DNA from: Burkholderia anthina
Lineage (GTDB): Bacteria; Pseudomonadota; Gammaproteobacteria; Burkholderiales; Burkholderiaceae
NCBI RefSeq assembly: GCF_902498995.1
Contig: NZ_CABVLY010000030.1
Location: 27,654 to 91,653 of the forward strand
DNA: 64,000 nucleotides
Direction: 5' to 3'
Positions 25,476 through 34,027 of this stretch are shown piece after piece. Position numbers and translations under genes: made by a program. Under the pieces are notes generated by a model that had not been told where the DNA came from, did not search any database, and was given only the letters and a program-made list of their open reading frames with translations. Position 1 is the stretch's first letter, and every line of letters starts with the position of its first letter.

Positions 25476-26591
25476 TCAGTCTCCGAGGAATGCGACGATC
25501 AGGCGGTTCACGTCGGCGGCCGCCTCCATCTGCACCATGTGACCGCTGCCGGCGATCACCTCGGCACGCACGCCATCCGGCAAGCCGTGCGCATGTTGCG
25601 CGGGAATCACCTGGTCGCGCTCGCCCCAGATCACGAGCGTGCGCGGTGCGAGCGCCGCGACGCGGTCGCGGAACACGCGACGCTGTGCGGCGCCGTCGAA
25701 CGCGGCGTTCGCGATCTTCTCGAGTGCGGCCTGCACGCCTTCGAGCCGCTTGTACTTGACGAGATCCTCGACCAGTTGCCGCGTGACGAGTGCGTTGTCC
25801 GCGAACAGTGCGCCGAGATGCGGCTTCAGCGTGTTGCGGCTGTTGCCGGCGACGAAACCGTCGATGTAGCCGCGGTTGATCTCGGCACCGAGTCCGGCGC
25901 TCGCGATCAGCGTCAGCGACGCCACGCGCTGCGGCGCACGCTCGGCCGCCGCCATCGCGATCGCGCCGCCCATCGAGTGGCCGATCAGGTGCGCGCGCTC
26001 GATGTGCTGCGCGTCGAGCAGCGCGAGCACCGCGTCGGCCAGCTCGTCGAGGCTGCCCGTGTCGACGGCCTTGCCCGATTCGCCGTGGCCGGGCAAATCG
26101 AGCGCCCATACGGGCCGGTGCGCGGCGAGCTCCGCATGGTTGAACAGCCAGTTGTTCAGGTCGCCGCCGAAGCCGTGGATCAGCACGGCGGGCGTGCCCG
26201 TGCCGTCGCCCAGCTTCAGGAAACGCACCGTGCGGCCGCCGATCTGCGCCTTCTCGGGCTGCGGTCCGGCCGCTTCGTCGGACGCCGCGCTCGGCACGAA
26301 GTCGCGCTGGAATTCGGCGATCGCCGCATCGATGTCCGCATCGCTCGCCTCGGCGGCGGCGACCACGCCGAGCAGCGCACCGACCGGCAGCGTCTCGCCT
26401 TCCTGCGCGACCTGCCGGCGCAGCGTGCCGTCGAACGCGCACTCGACGCCCGACGAGATCTTGTCGGTCTCGACGTCGAGCACTTCGTCGCCCTTCGTCA
26501 CGCGCTCGCCGAGCGCCTTCAGCCAGCCGTTGACCTGCCCCTGCTCCATCGACAGCCCCCACTTGGGCATCGTGATCATGTGAATCGACAT
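25476..26591 (-). CDS. acoC: Acetoin dehydrogenase E2-type component AcoC (lipoyl domain plus alpha/beta hydrolase)
   Basis: 371 residues. The N-terminal lipoyl domain (1-75) has the lipoylated Lys44 in DVETDKISSG. A linker with a short E3/E1-binding-like segment (about 85-115) follows. The C-terminal half is an alpha/beta hydrolase (HGFGGDLNNWLFN, nucleophile elbow GHSMGGA, terminal GSGHMVQMEAA), not the chloramphenicol-acetyltransferase-like domain of other 2-oxoacid dehydrogenases. This architecture is known for AcoC of Ralstonia and Pseudomonas. Four bases separate it from acoB. Confidence 0.94.
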   Translation of the reverse strand: MSIHMITMPKWGLSMEQGQVNGWLKALGERVTKGDEVLDVETDKISSGVECAFDGTLRRQVAQEGETLPVGALLGVVAAAEASDADIDAAIAEFQRDFVPSAASDEAAGPQPEKAQIGGRTVRFLKLGDGTGTPAVLIHGFGGDLNNWLFNHAELAAHRPVWALDLPGHGESGKAVDTGSLDELADAVLALLDAQHIERAHLIGHSMGGAIAMAAAERAPQRVASLTLIASAGLGAEINRGYIDGFVAGNSRNTLKPHLGALFADNALVTRQLVEDLVKYKRLEGVQAALEKIANAAFDGAAQRRVFRDRVAALAPRTLVIWGERDQVIPAQHAHGLPDGVRAEVIAGSGHMVQMEAAADVNRLIVAFLGD

Positions 26592-26595
26592 CGTG

Positions 26596-27600
26596 TCAGC
26601 TCCTCGTCTTCAGTACCGCCTGCGCGATCGCATCGGCGGACGGGATGTACAGGTCTTCCAGCACGCCGGCGAACGGCGCGGGCGTATGCGGCGCGGTCAC
26701 GAGTTCGACCGGCGCCTTCAGCGAATGGAATGCGCGCCGTGCGACGAGCGCCGCGATGTCGGTCGCGATCGAGCAGCGCGGATTCGCTTCGTCGACGACC
26801 ACCACGCGTCCGGTGCGCTCCGCGCTTTCGAGGATGGTTTCCTCGTCGAGCGGCGACGTCGTGCGCAAATCGATCACGTCGACCTGGATGCCGTCCTTCG
26901 CGAGCTTCGCGGCCGCGTCGGTCGCGAGATGCACCATCCGGCCGTAGGTGACGATGGTCGCGTCGTCGCCGTCGCGCATGATGTTCGCCTCGCCGAACGG
27001 AATCGCATAGGATTCCTCAGGCACGTCGCCTTCGCGCGTATAGAGCAGCTTGTGTTCGAGGAAGATCACGGGATCGTTGTCGCGGATCGCCTGGATCAAC
27101 AGCCCCTTCGCGTCGTACGGCGTCGCCGGGCACACGACCTTCAGCCCCGGGATGTGCGTAAACAGCGACGTGAGCATCTGCGAGTGCTGCGCGGCCGCGC
27201 GCAGGCCGGCCCCGTACATCGCGCGGATCACGACCGGCGTCACCGCCTTGCCGCCGAACATGTAGCGGAATTTCGCGGCCTGGTTGAAGATCTGGTCGAA
27301 GCACACGCCCATGAAATCGATGAACATCAGTTCCGCGACGGGCCGCATCCCGCACGCGGCCGCGCCGACCGCCGCGCCGATGTAGCCGCCTTCGGACAGC
27401 GGCGTATCGAGCACGCGGCCCGGAAACTTGTGGAACAGCCCCTTCGTCACGCCGAGCACGCCGCCCCACGCGTCGTCCTCGCCCGGCGCGCCCGCGCCGC
27501 CCGCATTGTCCTCGCCCATCACGATCACGCTGTCGTCGCGCGCCATTTCCTGCGCGAGCGCCTCGTTGATCGCCTGCGAATAAGTGATCTTCCTTGCCAT
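26596..27600 (-). CDS. acoB: Acetoin dehydrogenase E1 beta subunit
   Basis: 334 residues with the transketolase pyrimidine-binding domain (KITYSQAINEALAQEMARDDSVIVMGEDN) and C-terminal transketolase domain (TGRVVVVDEANPRCSIATDIAALV). It pairs with AcoA to form the thiamine-diphosphate E1 component that cleaves acetoin to acetaldehyde and an acetyl group passed to AcoC. It lies 54 bp after acoA in the same operon. Confidence 0.96.
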   Translation of the reverse strand: MARKITYSQAINEALAQEMARDDSVIVMGEDNAGGAGAPGEDDAWGGVLGVTKGLFHKFPGRVLDTPLSEGGYIGAAVGAAACGMRPVAELMFIDFMGVCFDQIFNQAAKFRYMFGGKAVTPVVIRAMYGAGLRAAAQHSQMLTSLFTHIPGLKVVCPATPYDAKGLLIQAIRDNDPVIFLEHKLLYTREGDVPEESYAIPFGEANIMRDGDDATIVTYGRMVHLATDAAAKLAKDGIQVDVIDLRTTSPLDEETILESAERTGRVVVVDEANPRCSIATDIAALVARRAFHSLKAPVELVTAPHTPAPFAGVLEDLYIPSADAIAQAVLKTRS

Positions 27601-27654
27601 GTCTGTCTCCTGGAATGTTCGGTTCGCCGTACCGGCTGCTGGGTCAGATCGCGC

Positions 27655-28638
27655 TCACGGGTACGACACGTACACGTCGGTCAGCAGGTCGGCGGCATCG
27701 GGCAGCGGCGCGGCCTTCGCCTGCGCGACCGCGTCGTCGATCAGCGCCTTCACCTGCGCGTCGACCGCGCGCAGCTCGTCGGTCGTCAGCGCTTCGGCGC
27801 GCACGACGCGCGTCTCGAAATGCTTCAGGCAGTCCTTCTCGTCGCGCAGCTTCTGCACTTCACCCGGCGCGCGGTAGGTCTGCGCATCGCCTTCGAAGTG
27901 GCCGAAATAGCGCGTGAACTTCACCTCGACGAGCGTCGGGCCGCCGCCGTTGCGCGCACGCGCGACCGCTTCGCCGAGCGCTTCGTGCACCGCGAAGAAG
28001 TCGAAGCCGTCGACGATCACGCCGGGCATCCCGAAGCCGTTCGCGCGATCGGCGATGTTGTCGGTCGCGACCGACCAGCTCGACGACGTCGCTTCCGCAT
28101 AGCCGTTGTTTTCGGCCACGAAGATCGCCGGCAGCCGCCATACCGACGCGAGGTTCATCGATTCGAAGATCACGCCCTGGTTCGACGCGCCGTCGCCGAA
28201 GAAGCACACGCCGACGCCGCCCGTCTTCTTGTGCTTGGCCGCGAGCGCCGCGCCGCACACGAGCGGGCCGCCCGCGCCGACGATCCCGTTCGCGCCGAGC
28301 ATCCCCATCGCCAGGTCGGCGATGTGCATCGAGCCGCCCTTGCCGTGGCAAACGCCCGTCTTCTTGCCGTAGATCTCGGCCATCATCCCGTGCACGTCGA
28401 CGCCTTTCGCGATGCAATGGCCGTGGCCGCGGTGCGTGGTGGCGACGTAATCGTCGAGGCCGAGGTGCAGCATCGTGCCGACCGCGGATGCCTCCTCGCC
28501 CGCGTACAGGTGCACGAAGCCGGGAATTTCGCCGGTTGCGAACTCGACGTGCAGGCGCTCCTCGAATTCGCGGATCGTGCGCATCAGCCGGTAGGCGTCC
28601 AGCAGCTTGTCCCTGCTGAGCTGTGTCGAAACGGTCAT
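27655..28638 (-). CDS. acoA: Acetoin dehydrogenase E1 alpha subunit
   Basis: 327 residues of the E1 alpha family. LMRTIREFEERLHVEFATGEIPGFVHLYAGEEA is the usual N-terminal block. The thiamine-diphosphate motif is GDGASNQGVIFESMNLASVWRLPAIFVAENN. The start MTVSTQLSRDK at 28638 follows AGGAGACACAC; a much longer open frame upstream overlaps the SDR gene and is not real. It works with AcoB and AcoC. The E3 subunit (dihydrolipoamide dehydrogenase) is not encoded in this operon. Confidence 0.96.
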   Translation of the reverse strand: MTVSTQLSRDKLLDAYRLMRTIREFEERLHVEFATGEIPGFVHLYAGEEASAVGTMLHLGLDDYVATTHRGHGHCIAKGVDVHGMMAEIYGKKTGVCHGKGGSMHIADLAMGMLGANGIVGAGGPLVCGAALAAKHKKTGGVGVCFFGDGASNQGVIFESMNLASVWRLPAIFVAENNGYAEATSSSWSVATDNIADRANGFGMPGVIVDGFDFFAVHEALGEAVARARNGGGPTLVEVKFTRYFGHFEGDAQTYRAPGEVQKLRDEKDCLKHFETRVVRAEALTTDELRAVDAQVKALIDDAVAQAKAAPLPDAADLLTDVYVSYP

Positions 28639-28715
28639 GTGTGTCTCCTGGGTAGGTCTGACTGCGAATGCCGCCGCGGCAACGCCCCGGCGACGGATTG
28701 CACGGCCTGCGGCCG

Positions 28716-29492
28716 TCAGTGGAACGTGAAGCCGCCGTCGACATTCACGGCCTGGCCGGTCACGTTGTCCATCGTCGCGAAGAACAGCGCGAGCCGGCCC
28801 ATGTCCTCCGGCGTCTGCGCGCGGCCCTGCGGAATCAGCGTGAGCTGGTGCCGCTGCCACGACGCCTCGACCGACTCGCCGTCGTTCTTCCATTCGTCGG
28901 ACAGCCGGTCCCACATGTAGGTGCGCACGATGCCCGGACAGATCGCGTTGACGGTCACGCCGTCGCGCGCGAGTTCCTTCGCCAGCGCGTTCGTGAAGCC
29001 GACCACCGCGAATTTCGACGCGCTGTAGTGCGCGAGATTCGGAAACCCTTCCTTGCCGGCGATCGACGCGACGTTGATGATCCGGCCGCTGCGCTGCGCC
29101 TTCAGATGCGGGAGCGCCGCGCGGCAACCGAGAAACGTGCCCTTCGCATTCACGTCCATCACGAAATCCCAGTCGCGCTCGGTCAACGCCTCGACCGGAT
29201 GAATGCTGATCACGCCCGCGCAATTCACGAGGATGTCGAGCCGGCCCAGTTCGGCGAGCGCCTGCGCGACCATCGCGTCGACCTGCGCGGCCTGCGTGAC
29301 GTCGACCTTCGCGACCGCCGCGCGCCGGCCGAGCGCACGCACCTCGCGCGCGGTTGCGTCGAGTGCGTCGTCGAGCAGATCCGCGAGCAGGATGTCGGCA
29401 CCCGCGCCTGCCAGCGTCAGCGCAATGCCGCGGCCGATGCCGCGCGCGGCGCCGGTGACGATGGCGACCTGTCCTTCGAGAACGGCTGTCAT
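28716..29492 (-). CDS. Short-chain dehydrogenase/reductase in the acetoin operon
   Basis: 258-residue classical SDR. It has the Rossmann motif TGAARGIGRG, the NNAG-equivalent NCAG, the catalytic Tyr-Lys in YSASK, and the C-terminal DGGFTFH. Its place between acoX and acoA suggests it interconverts acetoin with butanediol or diacetyl, but specificity cannot be read from sequence. The start has AAGGAGACATCGCC upstream. Confidence 0.88.
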   Translation of the reverse strand: MTAVLEGQVAIVTGAARGIGRGIALTLAGAGADILLADLLDDALDATAREVRALGRRAAVAKVDVTQAAQVDAMVAQALAELGRLDILVNCAGVISIHPVEALTERDWDFVMDVNAKGTFLGCRAALPHLKAQRSGRIINVASIAGKEGFPNLAHYSASKFAVVGFTNALAKELARDGVTVNAICPGIVRTYMWDRLSDEWKNDGESVEASWQRHQLTLIPQGRAQTPEDMGRLALFFATMDNVTGQAVNVDGGFTFH

Positions 29493-29553
29493 GGCGATGT
29501 CTCCTTGTCGATTGACTGAAATGGAAGCGATGCGTCGTCGAAAAAACGGGGGG

Positions 29554-30612
29554 TCAGTTGCGCCACGCGCCGGCGTCGCGCAGCAACTGCCGCGACGACG
29601 CGTAACGCAGCGTGCGGCCGACGTCGACCGTCAGCGGCCCCCGCCAGTCGAGTGCGATCTCGTAGCGATCGCCGCGCGCAACCTCGATCTCGCGTTCCCC
29701 GTCGAACGCGAGCGTGCCGTGCTCGAACGGGATCGTCTGCCACGCGCCTGGTTCGAGCCGCTCGCAACTGCGCATCACGACGCGATCGACGCGGCCCGGT
29801 GCGATCGGTGCGATGAGCGGCGTGCCGGCCGCCTTGCCGTCGGCGGCAAAACGCATCGCGAGCCCGTGCGGCGCGCTGCGCTCGAGCGGCGCCCACGCGC
29901 CGCCGAGCGCGGACAACCCGATGCCGTCCGGTTCCGCGAAAGTCAGGTAGAGCGTGTCGATGTCGTCGGGGCCCGAGATCGCCCGTGCGCCGATGAAGCG
30001 CTGGCGCGCCGCGCACACGTCGACGAGCGCGATCTCCTCGCGTCCCGCGTTGGAACCGGCCGTGCAGCGCACGACGAGCCGCTTGTTGCGCGTGAACGCG
30101 ACGTCGGCCGGCACGGCGCCGGTCGCGGCAAGCCCGGCCGCGACGCCTGCGACCGTCGCCTCGCGATGTTCGGGAAACGCGTTGTTGGTGCCGGTGGACA
30201 GCGCGACGAGCGGCGTCGCGCCGCAATGCGCGGCGACCGCGCGATGGGTGCCGTCGCCGCCGAGCACGACGATCAGCGCGACTTCCATCCGGCGCATGTA
30301 GGCGGCACCGGCCTGCGTGTCGGCGACCGTATCGGAGATCGGCAGATCGGCGAATTCGACGTCGGGCCAGCGCTCGTGGGGGGCGACCGCACGATGCGTA
30401 TCGAGCGCACGCATCAGCAGCGTCGCGATGCCCGTCTTGTCGCGCAACGTCAGTACGCGCTCGACGCCCATCGCGCCGAGGCCGGCGAGCAGGCGCACGA
30501 CCATGTTGGCCTTCTCCGCCGTCGGGAACACGGATGCATGCGTCGTCAGGCGGCGAATGTCGCGCCCCGATGCGGGGTTCGCGATCACGCCGACGGTCAC
30601 GGGCGTCGTCAC
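29554..30612 (-). CDS. acoX: AcoX, ATP-NAD kinase-like protein of the acetoin operon
   Basis: 352 residues. VIANPASGRDIRRL at the N-terminus and VVLGGDGTHRAV are the NAD-kinase/diacylglycerol-kinase-like nucleotide motifs of the ATP-NAD/AcoX family. The GTG at 30612 is chosen because GGAG lies eight bases upstream and the family start follows. It is first in the unit acoX-SDR-acoABC-lipA, as in Ralstonia acoXABC. AcoX function is not established; the complex works without an obvious role for it. Confidence 0.9.
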   Translation of the reverse strand: MTTPVTVGVIANPASGRDIRRLTTHASVFPTAEKANMVVRLLAGLGAMGVERVLTLRDKTGIATLLMRALDTHRAVAPHERWPDVEFADLPISDTVADTQAGAAYMRRMEVALIVVLGGDGTHRAVAAHCGATPLVALSTGTNNAFPEHREATVAGVAAGLAATGAVPADVAFTRNKRLVVRCTAGSNAGREEIALVDVCAARQRFIGARAISGPDDIDTLYLTFAEPDGIGLSALGGAWAPLERSAPHGLAMRFAADGKAAGTPLIAPIAPGRVDRVVMRSCERLEPGAWQTIPFEHGTLAFDGEREIEVARGDRYEIALDWRGPLTVDVGRTLRYASSRQLLRDAGAWRN

Positions 30613-31147
30613 GGGCTTGTCTCCATCCAGTGGGCCGGCGCCCGCGCATGGGTGCGCGCGCCGGCCCTGCATGTGTCGTCCGCCGCCATCGAGAGCGGCG
30701 GATCGTCGTCGCCGACGCGACTGCGCCGGGCTTGCCGTGATATCTGCAAGCGGCGTGCCACCGTGTGCGCAACGACCGGGAAACCCGCGTGCGGACTGGC
30801 TCGGCGGCGGTGCACGGGTTCGACACGGGCCGCCATGACGCGCGTACGCGTCGCGAAACGGCGCGTGCGTCTCATCGCGTCGATCTCGCAGCGCGCATGT
30901 TTCGGCAGCGTGGCGCGCACACCGAGCTATCCGGCAAACCGCGCGGATCGCGGCACGGCGCGCGCCACCGCGATCCGCACGCCCATCGCACATAGCTCGC
31001 CCATGCGTCTCAGCCCCGCGAGACCCGTTGAGATGCCGGTGAGACGAACGTCTCATGCGTCGCGCATGCTGCGATGCAATGTGATCCGCCGAAGCGGATG
31101 TGCTACAAGAACAGCGAATTCCCCGCCGTACGGAACCGGAGCCGACC
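30613..31147. promoter_or_regulatory. aco divergent control region with CGTCTCA motifs
   Basis: 535 non-coding bases between acoX and acoR. Besides the sigma-54 promoter it holds CGTCTCA at 30868-30874, 31006-31012 and 31049-31055. The last is part of the palindrome TGAGACG-AA-CGTCTCA (31040-31055), and the second pairs as GTCTC (31007-31011) with GAGAC (31020-31024). They lie 110-300 bp upstream of the -24 element, a normal distance for enhancer-like sites, and are candidate AcoR binding sites. A small hairpin ATCCGC-CGAA-GCGGAT (31084-31099) precedes acoR. Confidence 0.65.
30745..30760 (-). promoter_or_regulatory. Sigma-54 (-24/-12) promoter of the aco operon
   Basis: The minus strand reads TGGCACGCCGCTTGCA, an exact match to the TGGCACG-N4-TTGC[A/T] consensus. 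It starts a leader of about 120 nt before acoX. The divergent neighbour AcoR has the GAFTGA sigma-54 contact motif, so activator and promoter match. Confidence 0.9.
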
Positions 31148-33079
31148 ATGCCCTATGCCGTCCCCCAGGCCCAGCACGCCGACCGTGTGCTCGGCGCGCT
31201 CGCCGGGCGCCTGCCCGCGCCGGCCGACTCCTCGCGCCTCGTGTCGTCGTGGCAACGCTCGCTCGAGCGCTATGCGCTCGACCCGGCTTCGTCGATCGGC
31301 CCGCGCGTGCTGACCGCGGCCGAACTGCGCGAGGTGCGCGACAAGGAGGAAGCGTTCCTGCGCGCGTCGGGGCAGTGCCTGACGCGCCTGCACGACATGA
31401 TTCGCGTTGCCGACTATTGCGTGATGCTGACCGACGCGCACGGCGTGACGATCGACTACCGGATCGAGCGCGAACGCCGCAACGACTTCCGTCATGCGGG
31501 CCTGCACATCGGCTCGTGCTGGTCGGAAAGCGAGGAAGGCACGTGCGGCGTCGCGAGCGTGCTGACCGATCTCGCGCCGATCACCGTGCACAAGACCGAT
31601 CACTTTCGCGCGGCATTCACCACGCTCACCTGCAGCGCGGCCCCGATCTTCTCGCCGGGCGGCGAACTGATCGGCGTGCTCGATGCATCGGCCGTCCAGT
31701 CGCCGGACAACCGCGACAGCCAGCGCCTCGTGTACCAGCTCGTGCGGCAAAGCGCCGGACTGATCGAGGACGGCTATTTCGTGCACAGCACCGCGCAGCA
31801 CTGGATATTGTTCGGGCATCCGAATCGTCACTACGTCGAGGCGCAGCCCGAATGGCTGATCGCGTTCGACGACTGCGGCAATATCGTCGCCGCGAACCGC
31901 CAGGCGCGCGACGCATTGCCGGCGCTGTGCGAACCGCGCCACATCGACGAGATCTTCGACGCGACCGAGATGCCGCTGCGCGATGCCGCGCGGCTCGACA
32001 CGATCGTCGCGCTGCGGCTGCGCGCAACCGGCGCCCCGCTCTATGCACGGCTGCGCGCGCCGCTACGGCGCGCCGGCCGCGAAGCCGGCACGGCACGGGC
32101 CGCCCCGGCATCGCGCCGCCCCGGCACCGCGCAGCGCCACGTCGGCGCGCTCACGCCGTTCCTGCACAGCAGCGACGCGCGCATCGCGCAGCAGGCCGAA
32201 CTCGCGCTGCGCGTCGCGAGCAAGCGGCTGCCGATTCTCGTGCTCGGCGAAACCGGCGCGGGCAAGGAAGTGTTCGCCCGCGCGATCCACGACGCCGGTG
32301 CGCGACGCGCACGGCCGTTCGTCGCGGTCAACTGCGGCGCGCTGCCCGAGGCGCTGATCGAAAGCGAGCTGTTCGGCTACGCGGCCGGCGCGTTTACCGG
32401 CGCGCGCAAGCACGGCGCACGCGGCAAGATCGCGCTCGCCGACGGCGGCACGCTGTTTCTCGACGAAATCGGCGACATGCCGCTCGCGCTGCAGACGCGC
32501 CTGTTGCGCGTGCTCGCCGACGGCGAAGTCGTGCCGCTCGGCAGCGACACGCCCGTGCGCGTCGATCTGGACGTGATCTGCGCGACGCACCGCGATCTCG
32601 GACAGATGGTGGCCGACGGCACGTTCCGCGAGGATCTGTATTACCGGCTGAGCGGCGCGACGTTCGTGCTGCCGCCGCTGCGCGAGCGTGCCGACGTGGG
32701 CGACGTGATCGCCACGGTGTTCGCGGAAGAAGCGCAGGCGACCGGCCACGTGCTCACGCTCGACCCGGCACTCGCCGGGCAGCTCGCCGCGTACCCGTGG
32801 CCCGGTAACGTACGGCAACTGCGTAACGTGCTGCGCTATGCGTGCGCGGTGTGCGACGCCGCACGCGTGACACGGCGCGACCTGCCGGCCGATCTCGCCG
32901 CGCAGCTCGGCGCCGGCCCGGCCGGCGCGCTGCCGGACGACGAGCGCGGCCGCATCGTCGCGGCGCTCACCGCGCATCGCTGGCGCCCCGATGCAGCGGC
33001 CCAGGCGCTCGGCATTTCACGCGCGACGCTGTACCGGCGAATCGCGAAGCACCGGATCGTCGCGCCGCACCGCATCTGA
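31148..33079 (+). CDS. acoR: Sigma-54-dependent acetoin operon activator AcoR
   Basis: 643 residues. The N-terminal sensory part (about 30-320) is of the AcoR/GAF type (SWQRSLERYALDP, then VMLTDAHGVTIDYRIE and GLHIGSCWSESEEGTCGVASVL). The AAA+ domain has Walker A GETGAGKEVFARAIH, the sigma-54 contact loop GAFTGA, Walker B GGTLFLDEIGDMP, and the R-finger region. A Fis-type HTH ends the protein (PDAAAQALGISRATLYRRIAKH). The ATG at 31148 follows GGAG. It faces the aco operon, which has a consensus sigma-54 promoter. The likely inducer is acetoin. Confidence 0.95.
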   Translation: MPYAVPQAQHADRVLGALAGRLPAPADSSRLVSSWQRSLERYALDPASSIGPRVLTAAELREVRDKEEAFLRASGQCLTRLHDMIRVADYCVMLTDAHGVTIDYRIERERRNDFRHAGLHIGSCWSESEEGTCGVASVLTDLAPITVHKTDHFRAAFTTLTCSAAPIFSPGGELIGVLDASAVQSPDNRDSQRLVYQLVRQSAGLIEDGYFVHSTAQHWILFGHPNRHYVEAQPEWLIAFDDCGNIVAANRQARDALPALCEPRHIDEIFDATEMPLRDAARLDTIVALRLRATGAPLYARLRAPLRRAGREAGTARAAPASRRPGTAQRHVGALTPFLHSSDARIAQQAELALRVASKRLPILVLGETGAGKEVFARAIHDAGARRARPFVAVNCGALPEALIESELFGYAAGAFTGARKHGARGKIALADGGTLFLDEIGDMPLALQTRLLRVLADGEVVPLGSDTPVRVDLDVICATHRDLGQMVADGTFREDLYYRLSGATFVLPPLRERADVGDVIATVFAEEAQATGHVLTLDPALAGQLAAYPWPGNVRQLRNVLRYACAVCDAARVTRRDLPADLAAQLGAGPAGALPDDERGRIVAALTAHRWRPDAAAQALGISRATLYRRIAKHRIVAPHRI

Positions 33080-33106
33080 CACGCGCGGCACGCGGCGCGC
33101 GGCGCA

Positions 33107-33541
33107 TCACGCCGCGTGCGCGACCGCTTCGGTCGTGCCGTCGTCCGTGGCGAGCGCGTCATCGCGCCGGGCAAATACCTCGTGCGCGGCAAACAGCGCA
33201 TTCAGCGCGGCCGGAAATCCCGCGTACACGGCCATCTGCATGAACACCTCGACGATTTCGTCGCGTGTGCAGCCGACGTTCAGCGCCGCCTCGACATGCA
33301 CCTTGAGTTGCGGCTGGGCGTTGCCGAGCGCGGCCAGCGCGGCGATCGTCGCAATCTCGCGCGACTTGAGGTCGAGCTGCGGCCGGCTATAGATGTCGCC
33401 GAAACCGAATTCGACGAGCAGACGCCCGAAATCGGGCGCGATCGGCGCGAGGGCCGCGATCACGCGTTCGCCCACTTCGCCGTCGATTTCCTTCAGTTTG
33501 TTCCAGCCGCGCGCATAGCGATCGTCAACGAGTCGTTCCAT
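33107..33541 (-). CDS. Carboxymuconolactone decarboxylase (CMD/AhpD-fold) family protein
   Basis: 144 residues: MERLVDDRYARGWNKLKEIDG, then FGFGDIYSRPQLDLKSREIATIAALAALGNAQPQLKVHVEAALNVGCTRDEIVEVFMQMAVYAGFP, a typical CMD fold. It has one Cys rather than the AhpD CxxC pair, so peroxidase activity is not expected. The closest described relatives are gamma-carboxymuconolactone decarboxylase-like proteins of uncertain role. The start at 33541 lies inside the 3' end of the preceding MerR gene (17-bp overlap), so the two are co-transcribed. Confidence 0.88.
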   Translation of the reverse strand: MERLVDDRYARGWNKLKEIDGEVGERVIAALAPIAPDFGRLLVEFGFGDIYSRPQLDLKSREIATIAALAALGNAQPQLKVHVEAALNVGCTRDEIVEVFMQMAVYAGFPAALNALFAAHEVFARRDDALATDDGTTEAVAHAA

Positions 33542-33986
33542 GATGTCCGTCCTGCTCCGATGATGAATGGGAAGTGTTCGCCCGTCGTTCCGTCTCGCGC
33601 TCCCGCGTCTCGTAGTACGCGATCTTGTCGCCGATCGCATCGAGGCTCGCCTGCAGCGCCTCGATATGCACGCGCACCGCATCGCGATGCGCGGCCAGCA
33701 ACCGTCGGCGCGCGCCGAACGTCGACTCGCCTTGCGCGCGCAATGCCGCGAACTGCTGCATCTGCGCGATCGGCATGCCGGTCGCTTTCAGCCGCATCAC
33801 GAAGGCGAGCCAGTCGAGATCGGCCGGCGCGTAGAGCCGGTGCCCGGCCGCCGTGCGCGAAATCGCGCGCAGCAGCCCGGCCTGCTCGTAGTACCGCAAC
33901 GTGTGCGTCGACACGCCCGTCAGCGCGGCGACTTGCCCGATCGTCAGCGGGCCGGCAGAGGAAGGAGTGGAAACGGTGATCGACAT
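33525..33986 (-). CDS. MerR-family transcriptional regulator controlling the CMD gene
   Basis: 153 residues. The MerR HTH is LTIGQVAALTGVSTHTLRYYEQAGLLRAISRTAAGHRLYAPADLDWLAFVMRLKATGMPIAQMQQFAALR, followed by a dimerisation helix and a polar tail. There are no metal-binding cysteines, which places it near the AdhR/YfmP-like aldehyde or electrophile-responsive group by sequence style. Its own promoter carries a classic MerR operator with a 19-bp spacer. Confidence 0.9.
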   Translation of the reverse strand: MSITVSTPSSAGPLTIGQVAALTGVSTHTLRYYEQAGLLRAISRTAAGHRLYAPADLDWLAFVMRLKATGMPIAQMQQFAALRAQGESTFGARRRLLAAHRDAVRVHIEALQASLDAIGDKIAYYETRERETERRANTSHSSSEQDGHHGTTR

Positions 33987-33996
33987 GGCACGCTCA

Positions 33997-34027
33997 AGGT
34001 TAGGAGTTAGAGTTCACTCTAAGTCAA
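33997..34027 (-). promoter_or_regulatory. MerR-type promoter with operator in a 19-bp spacer
   Basis: On the minus strand -35 TTGACT (34027-34022) and -10 TAACCT (34002-33997) are separated by 19 bp. The palindrome TTAGAGT-GA-ACTCTAA (34022-34007) fills the spacer. Overlong spacers straddled by a dyad are the hallmark of MerR activation by DNA distortion. Confidence 0.85.

Noticed and set aside
29203..32808. A 1201-codon plus-strand open frame crossing the SDR, acoX and acoR
   Set aside because: Low-complexity Arg/Ala translation overlapping three well-supported genes and the aco control region.
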